A DNA stretch of 64,000 nt from Penicillium oxalicum (taxonomy: Eukaryota > Ascomycota > Eurotiomycetes > Eurotiales > Aspergillaceae), in contig NC_064655.1 of NCBI RefSeq assembly GCF_001723175.1, positions 2,046,001-2,110,000 of the forward strand, written 5' to 3'. The notes under the pieces are model-generated. The model ran no database searches. It worked only from the letters and a program-made list of their open reading frames with translations, and had not been told where the DNA came from. How positions within the stretch are numbered: position 1 is the stretch's first letter; every line of letters starts with the position of its first letter. Below, piece by piece: positions 24,451 to 35,583 of this stretch. A program made the position numbers and the translations under genes.

Positions 24451-25521
24451 TCAGAGCCCAGGTCGGTCTTGGGTACAAGCCCAGTACGCCTGAGCCTTGG
24501 TCAACCAGGTTCGCCATGATCCTCCTCCGGCCACGGCAATGGATGAGTCTTCCTTCTGGTGGACCGGGGAAAGGATACGCACAGCCAGATTCTCCAAGCC
24601 AAACCGATGCACTGTCTGAGCAACAAACGTCCATAGGCTCTCGCCTTCCCACCCAACATCCAGCGCGAACCGGAGAACCCTTTCGATGGCTCCTACGCGG
24701 CTCTGCTGGCTGTAGCCATGATCGAGGACGTACAAACTAAACGACCACCCAGAGATATCACGCGGATGAGCAAGACACCAGTCCAGCATAGGAGTCAAAA
24801 GCGCTTCTGCCATCGTTGCTCGCCAGGTATCGTTGCTCCCCTTCTCGGCCGCCACCGCAGTACTTGTGAGAAACTGATGCGCATGGCGCATATATGTAAA
24901 AGCATAGTAATTGCGTGGATGAAGGTCTGCAGCGCGAAGTACAACCTCCAATTCATGACACTGCTGTTGCCGTAGAACCTCAGCACTTGGCGTTTCAATC
25001 TCAACAAGACACTTGATGGCCCAAAGTCTGTGTGACCACAATGTTGGCGACTTGGTATGGCGATGCAGTGGCGAGCACTGGTAACTTTCAAGGAGCGTCA
25101 GCTCTGTCTTCAGCATCTGCGCCAACTGGGATGACTGGATTGGAAAATCCTCATTTCCTGTGTGCAAGAGGGCTGCAAGCAAACGACGTTTGCGCCAATT
25201 GCACGCAGTTAAATGTTCACAGTCAAATAAGAGCATGATCTCCGTGGCACGAGTCTCTGATCCGGAAGCAGAGCTTGAATGCCCTGGTGATATGGTCGAG
25301 AGCAAATCTCGCCCACTCATCGAGACGCAAGTCTCGAAGAAGATCTGTCGTGCGATCGTAAAGGCTTGGACCAAAGCCTTTTTAGAAATCCCCACGGCGC
25401 ATCCATCTCGAAGAAATTGAGAACCTAGACTTGGCGGAATGATTTCAATCTCGAGGACTTGATCACCCCGAGAGCCGAAAAGGTCGACCAGCTCTTGGAA
25501 TGCATCCTCTGGAGAAGTCAT
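24451..25521 (-). CDS. Protein prenyltransferase alpha-repeat (PTAR1-like) protein
   Basis: This single-exon gene encodes 356 residues. It carries repeated prenyltransferase alpha-subunit helical motifs: TLWSHRLWAIKCL (about residue 160), LHPRNYYAFTYMRHA (about 200), HPRDISGWSFSLYVL (about 252) and WEGESLWTFVAQTV (about 290). It is not FTase/GGTase-I alpha nor Rab GGTase alpha by layout; the closest match I know is PTAR1. In animals PTAR1 pairs with the Rab GGTase beta subunit as GGTase-III, which doubly lipidates the SNARE Ykt6. The yeast counterpart of this family is poorly characterised. Function here is inferred from the repeats only. It is divergent from GET1 across 432 bp, and both gene products act on membrane-trafficking factors, but co-regulation is not shown. 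Confidence 0.8.
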   Translation of the reverse strand: MTSPEDAFQELVDLFGSRGDQVLEIEIIPPSLGSQFLRDGCAVGISKKALVQAFTIARQIFFETCVSMSGRDLLSTISPGHSSSASGSETRATEIMLLFDCEHLTACNWRKRRLLAALLHTGNEDFPIQSSQLAQMLKTELTLLESYQCSPLHRHTKSPTLWSHRLWAIKCLVEIETPSAEVLRQQQCHELEVVLRAADLHPRNYYAFTYMRHAHQFLTSTAVAAEKGSNDTWRATMAEALLTPMLDWCLAHPRDISGWSFSLYVLDHGYSQQSRVGAIERVLRFALDVGWEGESLWTFVAQTVHRFGLENLAVRILSPVHQKEDSSIAVAGGGSWRTWLTKAQAYWACTQDRPGL

Positions 25522-25953
25522 GAATGAATAGAAAATAATGAGACAAGCGGGGCCTCAAGCTTCGGAAATTCAGCTCTAGGCAACCATCTGCATTTTGATC
25601 TGGAATGTTGCTCCTCTCTGGTGACTTCGACCCAGTCAAAGTCTCATGCTTATTAGCCCTGGAAATAGTCGGACAGTTGACGAGTCAAAAAGTGGAGGCG
25701 GAACCACAGCTGCGAGCCCCGGGCCGATTTCCAGCCAGATCGCCCGCACGTCACTTTGATCCATCCCGACAACCTTTTGACCTTGCGCGACCCGACATGA
25801 GCGGTGCCTTTTCGCAGGACTGACACATGTGAAATATCTTCTGATCGTGACATCCATATAATTTCCAGTCGTCGCTCGTACTCCGCGCAACCCTCCACTC
25901 GACGCACACGCACGAACCACCGGCCTTCCTGGCCACGCTCCCCCCCCGCCATC
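25522..25953. promoter_or_regulatory. Shared divergent promoter of the PTAR1-like gene and GET1
   Basis: This 432-bp interval lies between two start codons pointing outward. The GET1 side is C-rich (CTCCCCCCCCG near 25939-25949). No specific factor site is claimed. Confidence 0.5.
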
Positions 25954-26805
25954 ATGCTGTCTCTCGTCCTCACTATCTTGTTCGTGCACATTGCGATCTA
26001 CCTGGTCAACACAATCGGTGCCACGACAATTGATGCTCTGGTAAGTATCGCAATGCAAGAAAACCTCTTTCCAAGCCACCGCGGTGCCTCGCCTTCGCTC
26101 CCCTCTCCCAGCGTTCAGCTTCATCACGCAACACCCTCAGGTTCGCGGCGCTAACACGCTTCTCCGTCCTCCTAGCTATGGCATCTGTATCTAAGACTGC
26201 CCACATCGACATCTCGCAATGCGCGTGCGGCCCAGGTCAAAAAGCGCGAAGTCGTCCAGCTCAAGCGCGAGATGAACAGCACCAGCTCGCAGGATGAGTT
26301 TGCGAAATGGGCCAAGTTGCGCCGAAGACACGATAAGAGTGTGGAGGAGTACGAAGCGCTGAGTACGTGTATTGTGTTGTCTGCGTTGAAAAGACTCTCT
26401 TAGCAGTCTTGAGGTCCTCGCCCAGTTGCTAACGCCTGAACCCGTCCATTGATAGATAAATTGGTATCTTCGCAAAAAACCTCATTCGACTGGAGCGTCA
26501 AAAGCGCCCGCTGGCTCAGCACAAACGGTCTCAAGCTCTTTCTCCAATTTTGGCACTCCAAGACGCCCGTCTTTGCCCTTCCTCCCGGCTGGTTCCCTTA
26601 CTACGTGGAGTGGGTATTGTCATTCCCCCGAGCACCGCTGGGCTCTGTGAGTGTGCAAGTCTGGAACAACGTGTGTGCCACAGCTGTCCTTTTTTTCGGA
26701 GAGCTTATCGGTGCCATTATGGCTCAAATTTTGACGAGGACGACAACGAAAACTTCGAAGAAGACCCCTGTGGCTGTGGGTGGAGAGACTAAGAAGGAAT
26801 TGTGA
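25954..26805 (+). CDS. get1: GET1-type ER receptor subunit for tail-anchored proteins, three exons
   Basis: Get1 (WRB in animals) forms with Get2 the ER receptor that takes tail-anchored proteins from the Get3 ATPase and inserts them. Exons 25954-26040, 26176-26362 and 26456-26805 give 207 residues. A hydrophobic N-terminal span ([17 protein letters not shown]) is followed by a cytosolic coiled coil (about residues 45-95, basic then [19 protein letters not shown]), then [16 protein letters not shown] and a second and third span near residues 130-150 and 160-180. Length and layout match fungal Get1. All introns are GT-AG. Confidence 0.92.
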
Positions 26806-28535
26806 AAGGCGAGCTCAGAGCGGCAAATGACTTGGACATGACCATTCTATGTATCTTGTATGGGATGAGGGCTAGGTGGGAGTAACTGATATTATGATCA
26901 AAGCAAAAGAAGGCGTCGAGTTTCTGGCACAAGGGCAGTCTCCTTTACACGGTCATTGCATTATAGGGCATTGGATTTTCTTATTTTTTTTCCTATGCTC
27001 CTGCTCTAGACATTTGGGCTCGGAGGGTGTTTTATTTCGGTGCCACATTACTGAGGTGTCGACTTGAAATTACACGTAAGGCCAAAGCACGGCACGCAAG
27101 TCGAGCAGGAACGAATTCTATCTTAATCGCTTAGTGTCGACTAATACCCGGAGAGGAAAACATTTGGGGGAAGACGAACAATCCGACCTAGGGTTTGATG
27201 ATTGGGCGAGTATTGCACGAACCGTGCCACGGACGGTGAATTTAGGCGCGACTGAATCCGAGCATTTCGACGTGGAACAGGGGAACGCGGCAGCACATTG
27301 GAGTTTTATGGGAGGCCGAGCGCCTTCTCTACACTATATGTCATAGAAGTGGAAGAAACTGAATTCGCATAATATTGCCCTTAACACTAAGGTACCAAGA
27401 CAAACCACACGCGACCAAACGACAAGCACTCGATGTATCATCAGATATTGAAAAATCGTTTCTCGTCAAGAACGCCCTGCCGTAGCTAGGGAGTCTCAGG
27501 GCTTGACTCTATGATTGTTATATCATCACGCGAACACGAGCTCATGGCAGTCGACAAAGTCATGGTTTTCTTCCCACCTTTTCCTTTTTCCTTTTTTTTT
27601 CTTTCTGTTCTCAAACGGAACGAAACCGTTCCGAAGAGAGTCTGGCCCCTTCGACAGGGCATCTGCGAAAGTCCAGGGTCACCCAAGTACCCGAGTCATC
27701 GCCGCTTTGCCATAAGCTACAGACTCAAAGGAAGAAAGAAGAAAAAGATTGGAACTCCTCGCCTCAAGAATGAGCCCCATTGAGTTACCTCCCAATCCAC
27801 AAGGAATCGGCAGGCAATCGCATGACTATCGAACCACGACGAAAGGCAACCCAATACAAGGGAAGACCGAAGTCCCCCCTTCTTCCATCCAACTCCGACA
27901 CCGCCGCCCCATTGTGACCAGCCAGAAGCTGTCGAGCGAGGAGCACAGAGTCAGGGAAGTAGGGCGTAAGCCGCTGTCGAATTGCTTCTATGGCGGCGCG
28001 TTTCCGCAATGCCTGGCTTGAAAAACTCTGAAAGAGCGCAGGTTGTCCGGGGACTTTCTCCCAAAGCGAGGATGTGAAAGGAGGAGAAATTCCCCTCCTT
28101 TGTGTGTAAGCTTTGAATGCGATTCTTTGAGCGAGGAGTTGAAGGGAAGAAAGAACAAGAAGAGATTTCAGCGTGGGTCTCTTCTTATCCTCCTTGGTCA
28201 ATCAGTCACGTGGGCTCCCGGCTAGGTCGAGTTCGGCTGAGGGTGGGTCAAGAGTGGAGGATATCGATATGGCAAGCCTTTCAGCAGCAAATGTGTGCAC
28301 GTATACTCAAGAACTGTTCAAAGCATCTGGATCGCTTCTACAGGCGAACGAGAAAAGCCACAATCATACTAGTGAATAAAAAACATTGCACCTGAAATGG
28401 TTCGAGGTGACACTATTGTTGATTCAGTAAAGATGCTCTCAAAGCCTTTTAAGATATTCAAAGTAATGCATGACATGGTTATCGAGACAAGGGGAAAAAA
28501 AAGAATACATCCAAACAACGGTTTTTCAATGCCCA
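26806..28535. other. Convergent 1.7 kb intergenic region
   Basis: This region separates the 3' ends of GET1 and the nucleolar RRM gene. Several open frames exist (the longest on the minus strand at 27785-28201, 138 residues) but none shows a recognisable domain or splice structure. I treat it as non-coding. Confidence 0.4.
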
Positions 28536-30078
28536 TTACGCCTTGGCCTTTTTGGTAGTCTTCTTCGCAGCCTTCTTGGTCTTTGGTGCGGCAGGCTTTG
28601 TGGCAGGAGACTTGGTAGCGGATGATGGAGCTACGACCTCTTCCTGGACAGGGGCTTGTTCAGCCTTCTTGCTCTTCTTCGCTTTCTTAGGGGTATCATC
28701 GGTGGTAGCAGGGGCTTCGATGGCCTGAGCAGGCTGTTCCTCGACCTTCTCCTCAGCAGGGGCAGACTCGACGGCCTTGGGCTCCTCGGGCACCTGAATA
28801 GGCACGTCCTCTACGGCCTTGAGCTGGGGCAGGTCAATCTCGTAACCCAGAGCCTTCATCTTCTCCGCCTTGGCCTGACGCTTGCGCTGCTCCTGCTCAA
28901 TGCGCTTCGACCATTGGTCGCGAGTTTTGCCCTTCAACAAACGCTTTCGCTCGATTTGGTTCCAGGGGGTGCGTTTGAAACGGCGGTTGGCGCCCTTCCA
29001 GACCTCTGGGTGCAGCTGCTCTTGAGGGACAAACTTGCACTTCAAGATGTGGCTGAACATAAGATAGTTGTCCATGGTCTCGGCAACAATCTTGGCGACA
29101 GTGGAAGAGGCGAACTCGATGAAGGCGTAGTGCTTGGAGCGGCCGGTCAATCGGTTGCGCGAGAGACGGAGTTTGGTGATCTCGCCGAACTGAGAGAAGT
29201 ATGCGCGCATCTGGTGCTCGTAGAAACCATGGGGGATGCGACTGGGGAAGCGATGCGTTAGTTGAGTATGCTCAAGAGGGCCTGAGGGAAGCCTCCCTCG
29301 TGGTTCTAGTTTTACTTACCCAACGTAAACTGTGCCTGGTTCATCCTTGTTCTCACCCTGTTGCAATTTCTTCATCTTCTTCTCGGCTTTCTTGGTGTCG
29401 GGAATCTTAGGAATGGGCTGCTTGGAGTCGTAGCCCTCATCGGCGGACTCGTCCTCATCTCCGCTGCTCTCAAATCCCTTGATGAGAGCAGCGGTTTGGT
29501 CATCCTCGGCGTCATCAATCTCCTCTTCACTACCCTCAGACTCGGATTCAGACGCAGAAGCATTGATCACAAAGTCCTCATCATCCGACTCGTCTGAAGC
29601 CTGCTCGACCTGCTTGGGCTTTGGTGTGGGCTTGCCAATCTTGGCAGAGGCTGACTTCTTCGCTGCCTGTGTAGAGCTCTCCTCCTTCTTGGTCTTCTTG
29701 TTGACAGGTTTCTTCGCAGGTGCGGGAGCGGGCTTCTCGGTCTCCTCGTCACTCAGGAAGTCGGCGGCGCGCTTGCGGGGCTTAGCCTGGCGAGTAGAAA
29801 CGCCATTGGCCTTGGGAGCAGTCTCAGTCTTGGTTTCCTTGGACTTCACTGTAACAGTCTCCTTCTTCTTCAGAGCAGGCTTAGAAGCAGTCTCCTCGGC
29901 GGGTTTGGCGGGTTTGACGGCCTTGGTCTTGACCTCAACCTTTTTGGTTTTTTTGGCGGGAGAGTCACTGGCGACCGGTGCTGCTGGGAGGGGGGTCAGA
30001 ACTTCCACTTCCGATCATTCAGAATAATTTCCTTATTCACATACCCTTGCGCTTGTTTCCCTTCTTATCAGGAGCCAT
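28536..30078 (-). CDS. Nucleolar RRM protein, NIFK/Nop15-like ribosome-biogenesis factor, three exons
   Basis: Exons 30045-30078, 29320-30007 and 28536-29241 give 475 residues. A Lys/Glu/Ser-rich, strongly acidic N-terminal half (ESESEGSEEEIDDAEDD) leads into one RRM. The RRM spans the last intron: RNP2 is GTVYVGRIPHG and RNP1 is GRSKHYAFIEFAS, followed by a helix and NYLMFSHILKCKFVP. A conserved basic region after it (HPEVWKGANRRFKRTPW) is typical of NIFK/Nop15, which act in 60S pre-ribosome and ITS2 processing. The C-terminus is an Ala/Lys-rich tail. The yeast Nop15 is about half this length, the extra being the low-complexity ends. It is head-to-head with SMN over 174 bp. Confidence 0.85.
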
Positions 30079-30252
30079 CTTGAGTTCAGTTGATGTGAAT
30101 TGATGATCCGGAGTTTTTCTTCTTGAACAGCGGGAAATCTTTTTTTTTTCGGCGGTCCTACACCTAGGGCGGTGAGTCTCCACAGACCACTGGGCGTCGG
30201 CCCCATCTAGGACCACTTCCACCGCCCTCCCCCAGATGCCTAGGGTTAGAAG
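30079..30252. promoter_or_regulatory. Compact bidirectional promoter with telobox-like TAGGGTTAG
   Basis: Only 174 bp separate the start codons of the nucleolar RRM gene (minus) and the SMN homologue (plus). A TAGGGTTAG telobox-like motif lies at 30241-30249, immediately before the SMN ATG, with another CCTAGGG at 30168-30174. Teloboxes are known elements of ribosome-biogenesis promoters in fungi and plants; control of both genes is inference. Confidence 0.55.
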
Positions 30253-30944
30253 ATGGGGAAATCCAAGAATGACCAGGCTTTAACGCATGAGGAAATATGG
30301 GATGACTCTGCCCTGGTGCAGTCGTGGGATGATGCAGTGGAGGAATACAAGGTAGAGACTGTTCTGCTCACGTGACCTTTAATTGCGCATTCTAACCCAT
30401 GGCTATAGCTCTATCACAGTATACATGCAAAAGGCGAGAATGTTGATGATGTTTTGAAAGCAGCTGAAGCCGCTGCTATCAAAGAAAAAGAAGAAGAAAA
30501 TGCTGTGATGGTTCCCGATGATGGTCAAATTGGAGAAGATGATGTCGATGCCATGGATGCTGAGAGTGGGCTGATTGCGGGCCAAACTACATTGCCTGCC
30601 ACTGAGGTATGCATGCACAAATGGCATTGATATCTGAATGATCACTAACTTCATGCAGCAAGGGCATATCAGGTCCTCCCAGCAGCCTTCAACAAGCGCG
30701 CCAACGGGACCGTCAGCCGCCCCTGGCCCAACGCCTCCCGCGGGAGCATTGCCGATGCCCGCCGGCGCATTCCCTAACGGTAAGCTTGTCAGCAAATCTC
30801 TGCATGTACATGAAGATTCATGCTCATTATTCTTTAGTTCAAGATGAAGGTCTTAGAAACCTCATGATGGCTTGGTACTTTGCAGGCTACTATACCGGTC
30901 TATACGAGGGCCAGCAACAACATGATCAGTCGAAAAGCGGATAA
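30253..30944 (+). CDS. Survival-motor-neuron (SMN) homologue, four exons
   Basis: SMN is the scaffold for assembling Sm rings on spliceosomal snRNAs. Exons 30253-30351, 30409-30606, 30659-30779 and 30838-30944 join in frame to 174 residues. The N-terminal Gemin2-binding segment is clear (IWDDSALVQSWDDAVEEYK, about residues 15-33, then LYHSIHAKG). The C-terminal YG-box oligomerisation motif is LMMAWYFAGYYTGLYEG at about residues 148-164. Between them are an acidic region and a Pro/Gly/Ala-rich linker. No Tudor domain is visible, as is usual in small fungal SMN proteins. S. cerevisiae lacks a clear SMN, whereas fission yeast has a protein of this form. Confidence 0.9.
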
Positions 30945-31279
30945 CAGGCCAGTCCACTACCTGGAATTGTCAAGGAAAGCAGGCTTGCTGTGGTCCTCAA
31001 TGGAATGACTTATGAATTCGAATTCTCAAACGGAGATTGCCTTGCAGCCTGCAAAGTTAAGGTAGTGATAGAATATTGGCGAAATTGGTCATTCAAGAAT
31101 CTTCATTAACGTACTCAAAAAACAGAGGCACAAATGGACAAAATAAATACAACTCAGGGAGGGATCCCTCCGAAAATGAGAAGACAATTCCACAATAAAA
31201 AACGACCAAGAATGTGAACGCCCTTGTTTAGCACCTTGCCGCTCCACAGTAGCGTGGGAAATGTGTGACATCGACTCGT
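30945..31279. other. Convergent intergenic region
   Basis: These 335 bp hold the 3' ends of SMN and the small secreted protein gene. It is A/T-rich with no supported gene. Confidence 0.45.
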
Positions 31280-31764
31280 CTACAGAGGACCGCCAGTGCC
31301 ACCAAGGAGGCTACCAAGAACAGGAACACCGCCCAGGGCGTTGGGCTGAGAGCCAGCATGGGCACTGGGTGTGGAACTGGGGGTCACAAAGTTTCCAGAA
31401 TAAAGACCCTTCTCAGTTCGTGTGGGCTCTGACATGGCCGCAACTGGGTTTTGCTTCTGGTCGACTTTCTCCTGTGATTTTTGCTTTGCTGCCTCGCGGG
31501 TAGCCTCCTGTTCCTGAGCCTGCTTCTGCTTGTCGGCAGCGGGCTTCTTGTTCATGTCACTGGCCAAGGACCCAACGACCTGAGAGAATGTGGAATTAGT
31601 GTGTGTTGAATGCCATAAATTACACATCGAGGCCTCACTGGCACAGAAGAAAGGGTGCTCGCGAGACCCAGGCCATTGTCAAGCGCGGGAAAGGCAGGCA
31701 GAGCCATGGCGAACGCCACCAGGGCGAAGTAAACAGCCAGGAAAGACAGAGTGAAACGAGCCAT
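31280..31764 (-). CDS. Small predicted secreted protein, two exons
   Basis: Exons 31639-31764 and 31280-31579 give 141 residues. The N-terminus is a textbook signal peptide (MARFTLSFLAVYFALVAFAMA, cleaved before LPAFP). The mature part has a Leu/Gly/Ser-rich start, a Gln/Lys/Glu-rich hydrophilic middle (KQKQAQEQEATREAAKQKSQ) and a Gly/Pro-rich end (GGVPVLGSLLGGTGGPL). No cysteines appear in the mature part, unlike many effectors. I recognise no family. Start chosen at the only ATG that exposes the signal sequence; the open frame extends further upstream. Confidence 0.7.
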
Positions 31765-34700
31765 GATAATGGTTTGTTGGTGAAAAGGATTGTTTGGAAG
31801 GCAAAATCCGGGATGGAGTAATTCAAAGGAGTGTCTCAACAAGTATAAACGAGTGTGTGTGCAGTTGGGAATAAAGCAGAGAGCAATGGGAAGGGGAGTC
31901 AGTCGGGGACTCAGCTGGTCTATATACAAGGCCCCTTCTTTCCGAATGGTTGTTTTAAAGCCAGTCGATCATACATGGAATCTGGAAGTAAACAAGGTTG
32001 GATTGGGAAGGAAGGGAGAAGGCGTGTGGACCTGCAGCGGCTGGCCTGGTAGTGCTGCACCTTCGAGCAATATCTCCGCTTGGTGCATCTACGCGCAGTG
32101 TAGAGTGCGTGACACAGCACATTGTCTTTGAGGCCTCATTGGCGCCACGACTCGAAGATTGACATGACACTCCAGCCAGTCGGTAATTGTGATGTGAGGA
32201 GGCATTCATTTTCTCGGAGTCGCAGCGATTTCATTCAACATAAGTCCACGTTGTCGTTTTAAACAAGGGATGGCGAGCTTCAGCAAGGCCTCTCGTCACA
32301 TGTGTCTGGTTCATTAGGACCCAGATGCACATTTCCAGTGTCTCAAGGAGATTACTAGCAGCGGAACTCCTTCATTCCAACACGGGCGCGCGTAGTGGTA
32401 TCCCTGCACACCATGACGTCCCCGTCAACACCAGATACTCAGATCCCTTCCCTACCTCCAGATGTCCCCTACGATCTGTAATTCACCCATTGAGCCAGCG
32501 CGGCCCTGCCTTCTTCTAGACATTGGGAAAGTTACTACCTTGCAGAATTCCAGGGCTTGACATGAAACCAGCTTATGAGACCGATAGGTTCACCGGAGCA
32601 TTCGGTTAACCAGCATGGACGTCTAAATCTGCTCACTCTCAACGACAGTACGAAGAGTCTAAAAGTTCTTCAGCCAGTGTAATCTATCGATAGGGCAGAC
32701 GTGCCCGTATTTCTTTCTTACGCAGTAGCGTTACGGAGAGACTCTTGTGGAAACTTAGTCTGAATTGATTATTTCAGTTTTGATTCGGAAACCTATAGGT
32801 AGCGCGCCCCTCCTATATAAGCAAGGAATGTATCTCCCTACTTTGACACGCACAGCTCCATATAGATGGGAGCGGACGCAACACGAGGGAGTTTCCAGAA
32901 TGACATTTTGTCAATCTGTGAAAGCTCACTATCGGCACAAATTTGACCTCGAATATCATGGAGAGCTGAAGGAGACGAGACTTCGAAAGTGCCAAGGGGG
33001 TGGGGGATCAAGTGCGAGTCTGTTCACTAGCACAAAAATCTACGAGAAGGGGACGGTCACCTGGTTTGTTAGTTTTCAACTGGAGACTCTTTCACTCGCC
33101 CTGTCGAATTCCTCGATCGCACAGAAATGCATAAATTTCTGTGGGATTCGACGGAGGAATATTTCAGGGGAAGCGAAATGAAATTGACCGGCGACGGCGG
33201 GTAAAAGTGCTTGACCGTTGTCATTGATCAAATCATAAAATCTGAATGTAGAGCATTCATCAATGCTGGGACTCATGTCATCTGAAGAGAGAGCCCATTT
33301 TCCAAGCTTTCGAGGCAACAGAGTCACGAGACTTGGCAATGGACGACTCTGGTGTGTGTGCTCAAAAGCGAACCCGTTCGTCTCGACTGTGGCTGGTAAA
33401 CCAGCCGAAAAGGCAGACGGCGGGATTAGAACGAGCATGCATCGGTCTGGGTCTCACTCTGAAATTTGCGGATGGAATTGAGTCCAAGCACAAGGGTATG
33501 TTGGAGACCGTGAATATGTTGAGGAAAAGGAAAACAATGGGTCGCGCCCGCAGGGATTTTTACTCGGGCCAGCCGTCTGCTTATGTCATAGTCACGTGGT
33601 GTAGTGTATGATCACGATCCACTTTGTAGCTCGAGGTGAACCGTGCATGCATACAAATTGTGCGCAGTGAGACTTGATTTGCCGCGAATAAGATCGACTT
33701 GACTGCAGAGAAGTCTGGTTTCTGATGCCAGAATCACCGGCATAGATTGAGGGATGCTGTCGAGTCATTCGGCTTGTAGTATACAAATATCACTACTACA
33801 TACTGTGAATATACCAGCTCGTTGTGATTCTCTTTCTGGGAATCTATGTTCCGAATATAGTAGGCGCAGGTGAATACTGGAACAGAAGACCATCAAACAC
33901 ATTCAATACCCATTCGATGGACAGTATCATTACTTTGTCCACTCCATCCGTTTAGATGGGAAGATACGAAGAAATGGTACAAGCTTTATACAGCACACCT
34001 ATCTTTCTCCCACCACCTCTCACTCAAAATCACGTACTCTAGACTAGATCAACCCCTCTTTTTACATACCAAGTAGAGTGTAGCCTGATTGTGAGAATCA
34101 TTGAGGGGGAAAAGTCCGACGGATTTCATCGGGCCCTTCCAATTTATGGAAGGGCCAGAATAACCTAAGAGTTGGATGGTCCTTTGGTAAAACTCCGAAT
34201 CCAGTGCATGATGTTCTGTCGCAACCTGAACGGCGTTCCACCTAGTCACCCAGGATACACGGGGCAAAGTGTCTGTCGCACAAGAGAAATACGTGAATAT
34301 TCAGGGTAGAAGTTGATTTCGTATTTGAGGTTCATAGTTCAAACTTACGTCCTATGGATCTTTTTGGGCTTAGCCTAGGCTAAATGGATATTTGGAAGCT
34401 CAATGCCTAATCAGACGATCCGTACCATTTTTGATCTCGTCCACGAATCATTCCTACCTACGTAGCAGGCAAAATCACAACGATAAATAGGGGAAGTCGG
34501 AAATGAAAAGTACTGGACCTCAAGCGAAGCTGCCCCTCGGGCAGTCAATAATAAATCCCTAATTATTGAAATCGCACCATCCCTCCATAGCCCTTTACGT
34601 AGTCCTCACAGATCAGAATAGAGCGCAATCCTGTTGGTGGTGCATTTCACCATCCAATCTAACACTTTAGACGTATTAAGGAGCTCACCGGGTGAGCTTT

Positions 34701-34897
34701 GAGAAGGTGCTCTGAATCATACCACAGGACCTGTGCATCTCTCGCCAAAAACGTTCAGTAAATGGGGGAAAGCTGCAAATATTCATAACGCATTTCGAGA
34801 AGAGTATCTCTCCTCTCCTCTCCTCTCCCAAGACCGAAGATTCCGAACCGCCTGAATCGGGGAAATTCCACAGTGCGGCTTCAAAATGGTAGACTCA
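31765..34897. other. Gene-poor 3.1 kb region
   Basis: No gene is supported here. It contains a TATATAAG stretch near 32813-32820, and the longest open frames (32765-33181 plus; 33076-33438 minus) overlap each other and lack domains or splice sites. A (TCTCC)4-like tract lies at about 34807-34828, next to the 3' end of the P-loop gene. It likely includes the upstream region of the secreted-protein gene. Confidence 0.45.
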
Positions 34898-35583
34898 TTA
34901 ATCGTTAAGACATAGCACGATCTCACCCTCCCCGATCGGCCTCTCGAAGCCGAGAATGAAGCTCTCCAGTGTTTCCTCTGTGACCAAAAACGCCGAATCA
35001 CCATCCTTCACGGCGAGTTGATTCCGGGCTCGCACCCGCCGCCGTAACTCATCCGGCTCCACATCCAGGTAGACAAGCACCCAGCGCCCGCCTGACTCCT
35101 CGATCAAATCTTTCCATTCGTCGCGCGTCTCTTGGAATGCGAATGCGAAATCGAGAATCGCATCCCGAGACCCCTGCTGGACTAGCTGAGCGAGTTCGCT
35201 TCGCAACGCCGTGACGGCTTCTTGTTGATAGTCGTTGTACTTTTCTTTCGGGTAGTCTACCCCGTACAGGCCGTGGTGATTATAGATGTAGGAGTCGATA
35301 GAGAGCCGCTGGAACGATGGATGATGAGACTGTATCCATTTGGAGATGGAGGATTTCCCCGACCCTGTTTACAGTCACAGCCCGGATATTAGAGCTGTCG
35401 CCGAATGACGTTGAATGATGTATTGGACAGGGCACCGCCGTCGACCATGTCGATTTGCTTCCAGCATCACATACCTGCAATTCCGCAGGTCATCACCACG
35501 ACCGGGCGCGGGTCACCTTCTGTCCGGCAGATGAGGGGACTGAGCGCATTGGGGTCGCTGAAGCTGGATGAGTCCTCTGCCAT
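34898..35583 (-). CDS. P-loop kinase-like ATPase (AAA_33/zeta-toxin-fold type), two exons
   Basis: Exons 35475-35583 and 34898-35364 give 191 residues. The Walker A motif spans the intron, reading GIAGSGKSS at about residues 34-42, and is followed by a lid-type region. A conserved D appears in LSIDSYIY (about residue 60), a Walker-B-like strand in AILDFAFAFQETRDEW and an Arg-rich segment in DVEPDELRRRVRARNQ. This is the layout of small P-loop kinases that phosphorylate small substrates; the substrate is unknown. It resembles bacterial-type kinases found scattered in fungi. The intron phase confirms the start at MAEDSSS. The gene is divergent from a DUF3431 gene over 903 bp. Confidence 0.8.

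Noticed and set aside
27785..28201. 138-residue minus-strand open frame between GET1 and the nucleolar RRM gene
   Set aside because: No recognisable domain and no expected neighbours or splice sites; it could be chance.
33076..33438. 120-residue minus-strand open frame with a protein-like C-terminal half
   Set aside because: No family match, no exon partners, and plus-strand open frames cover the same place; support is too weak for a gene call.
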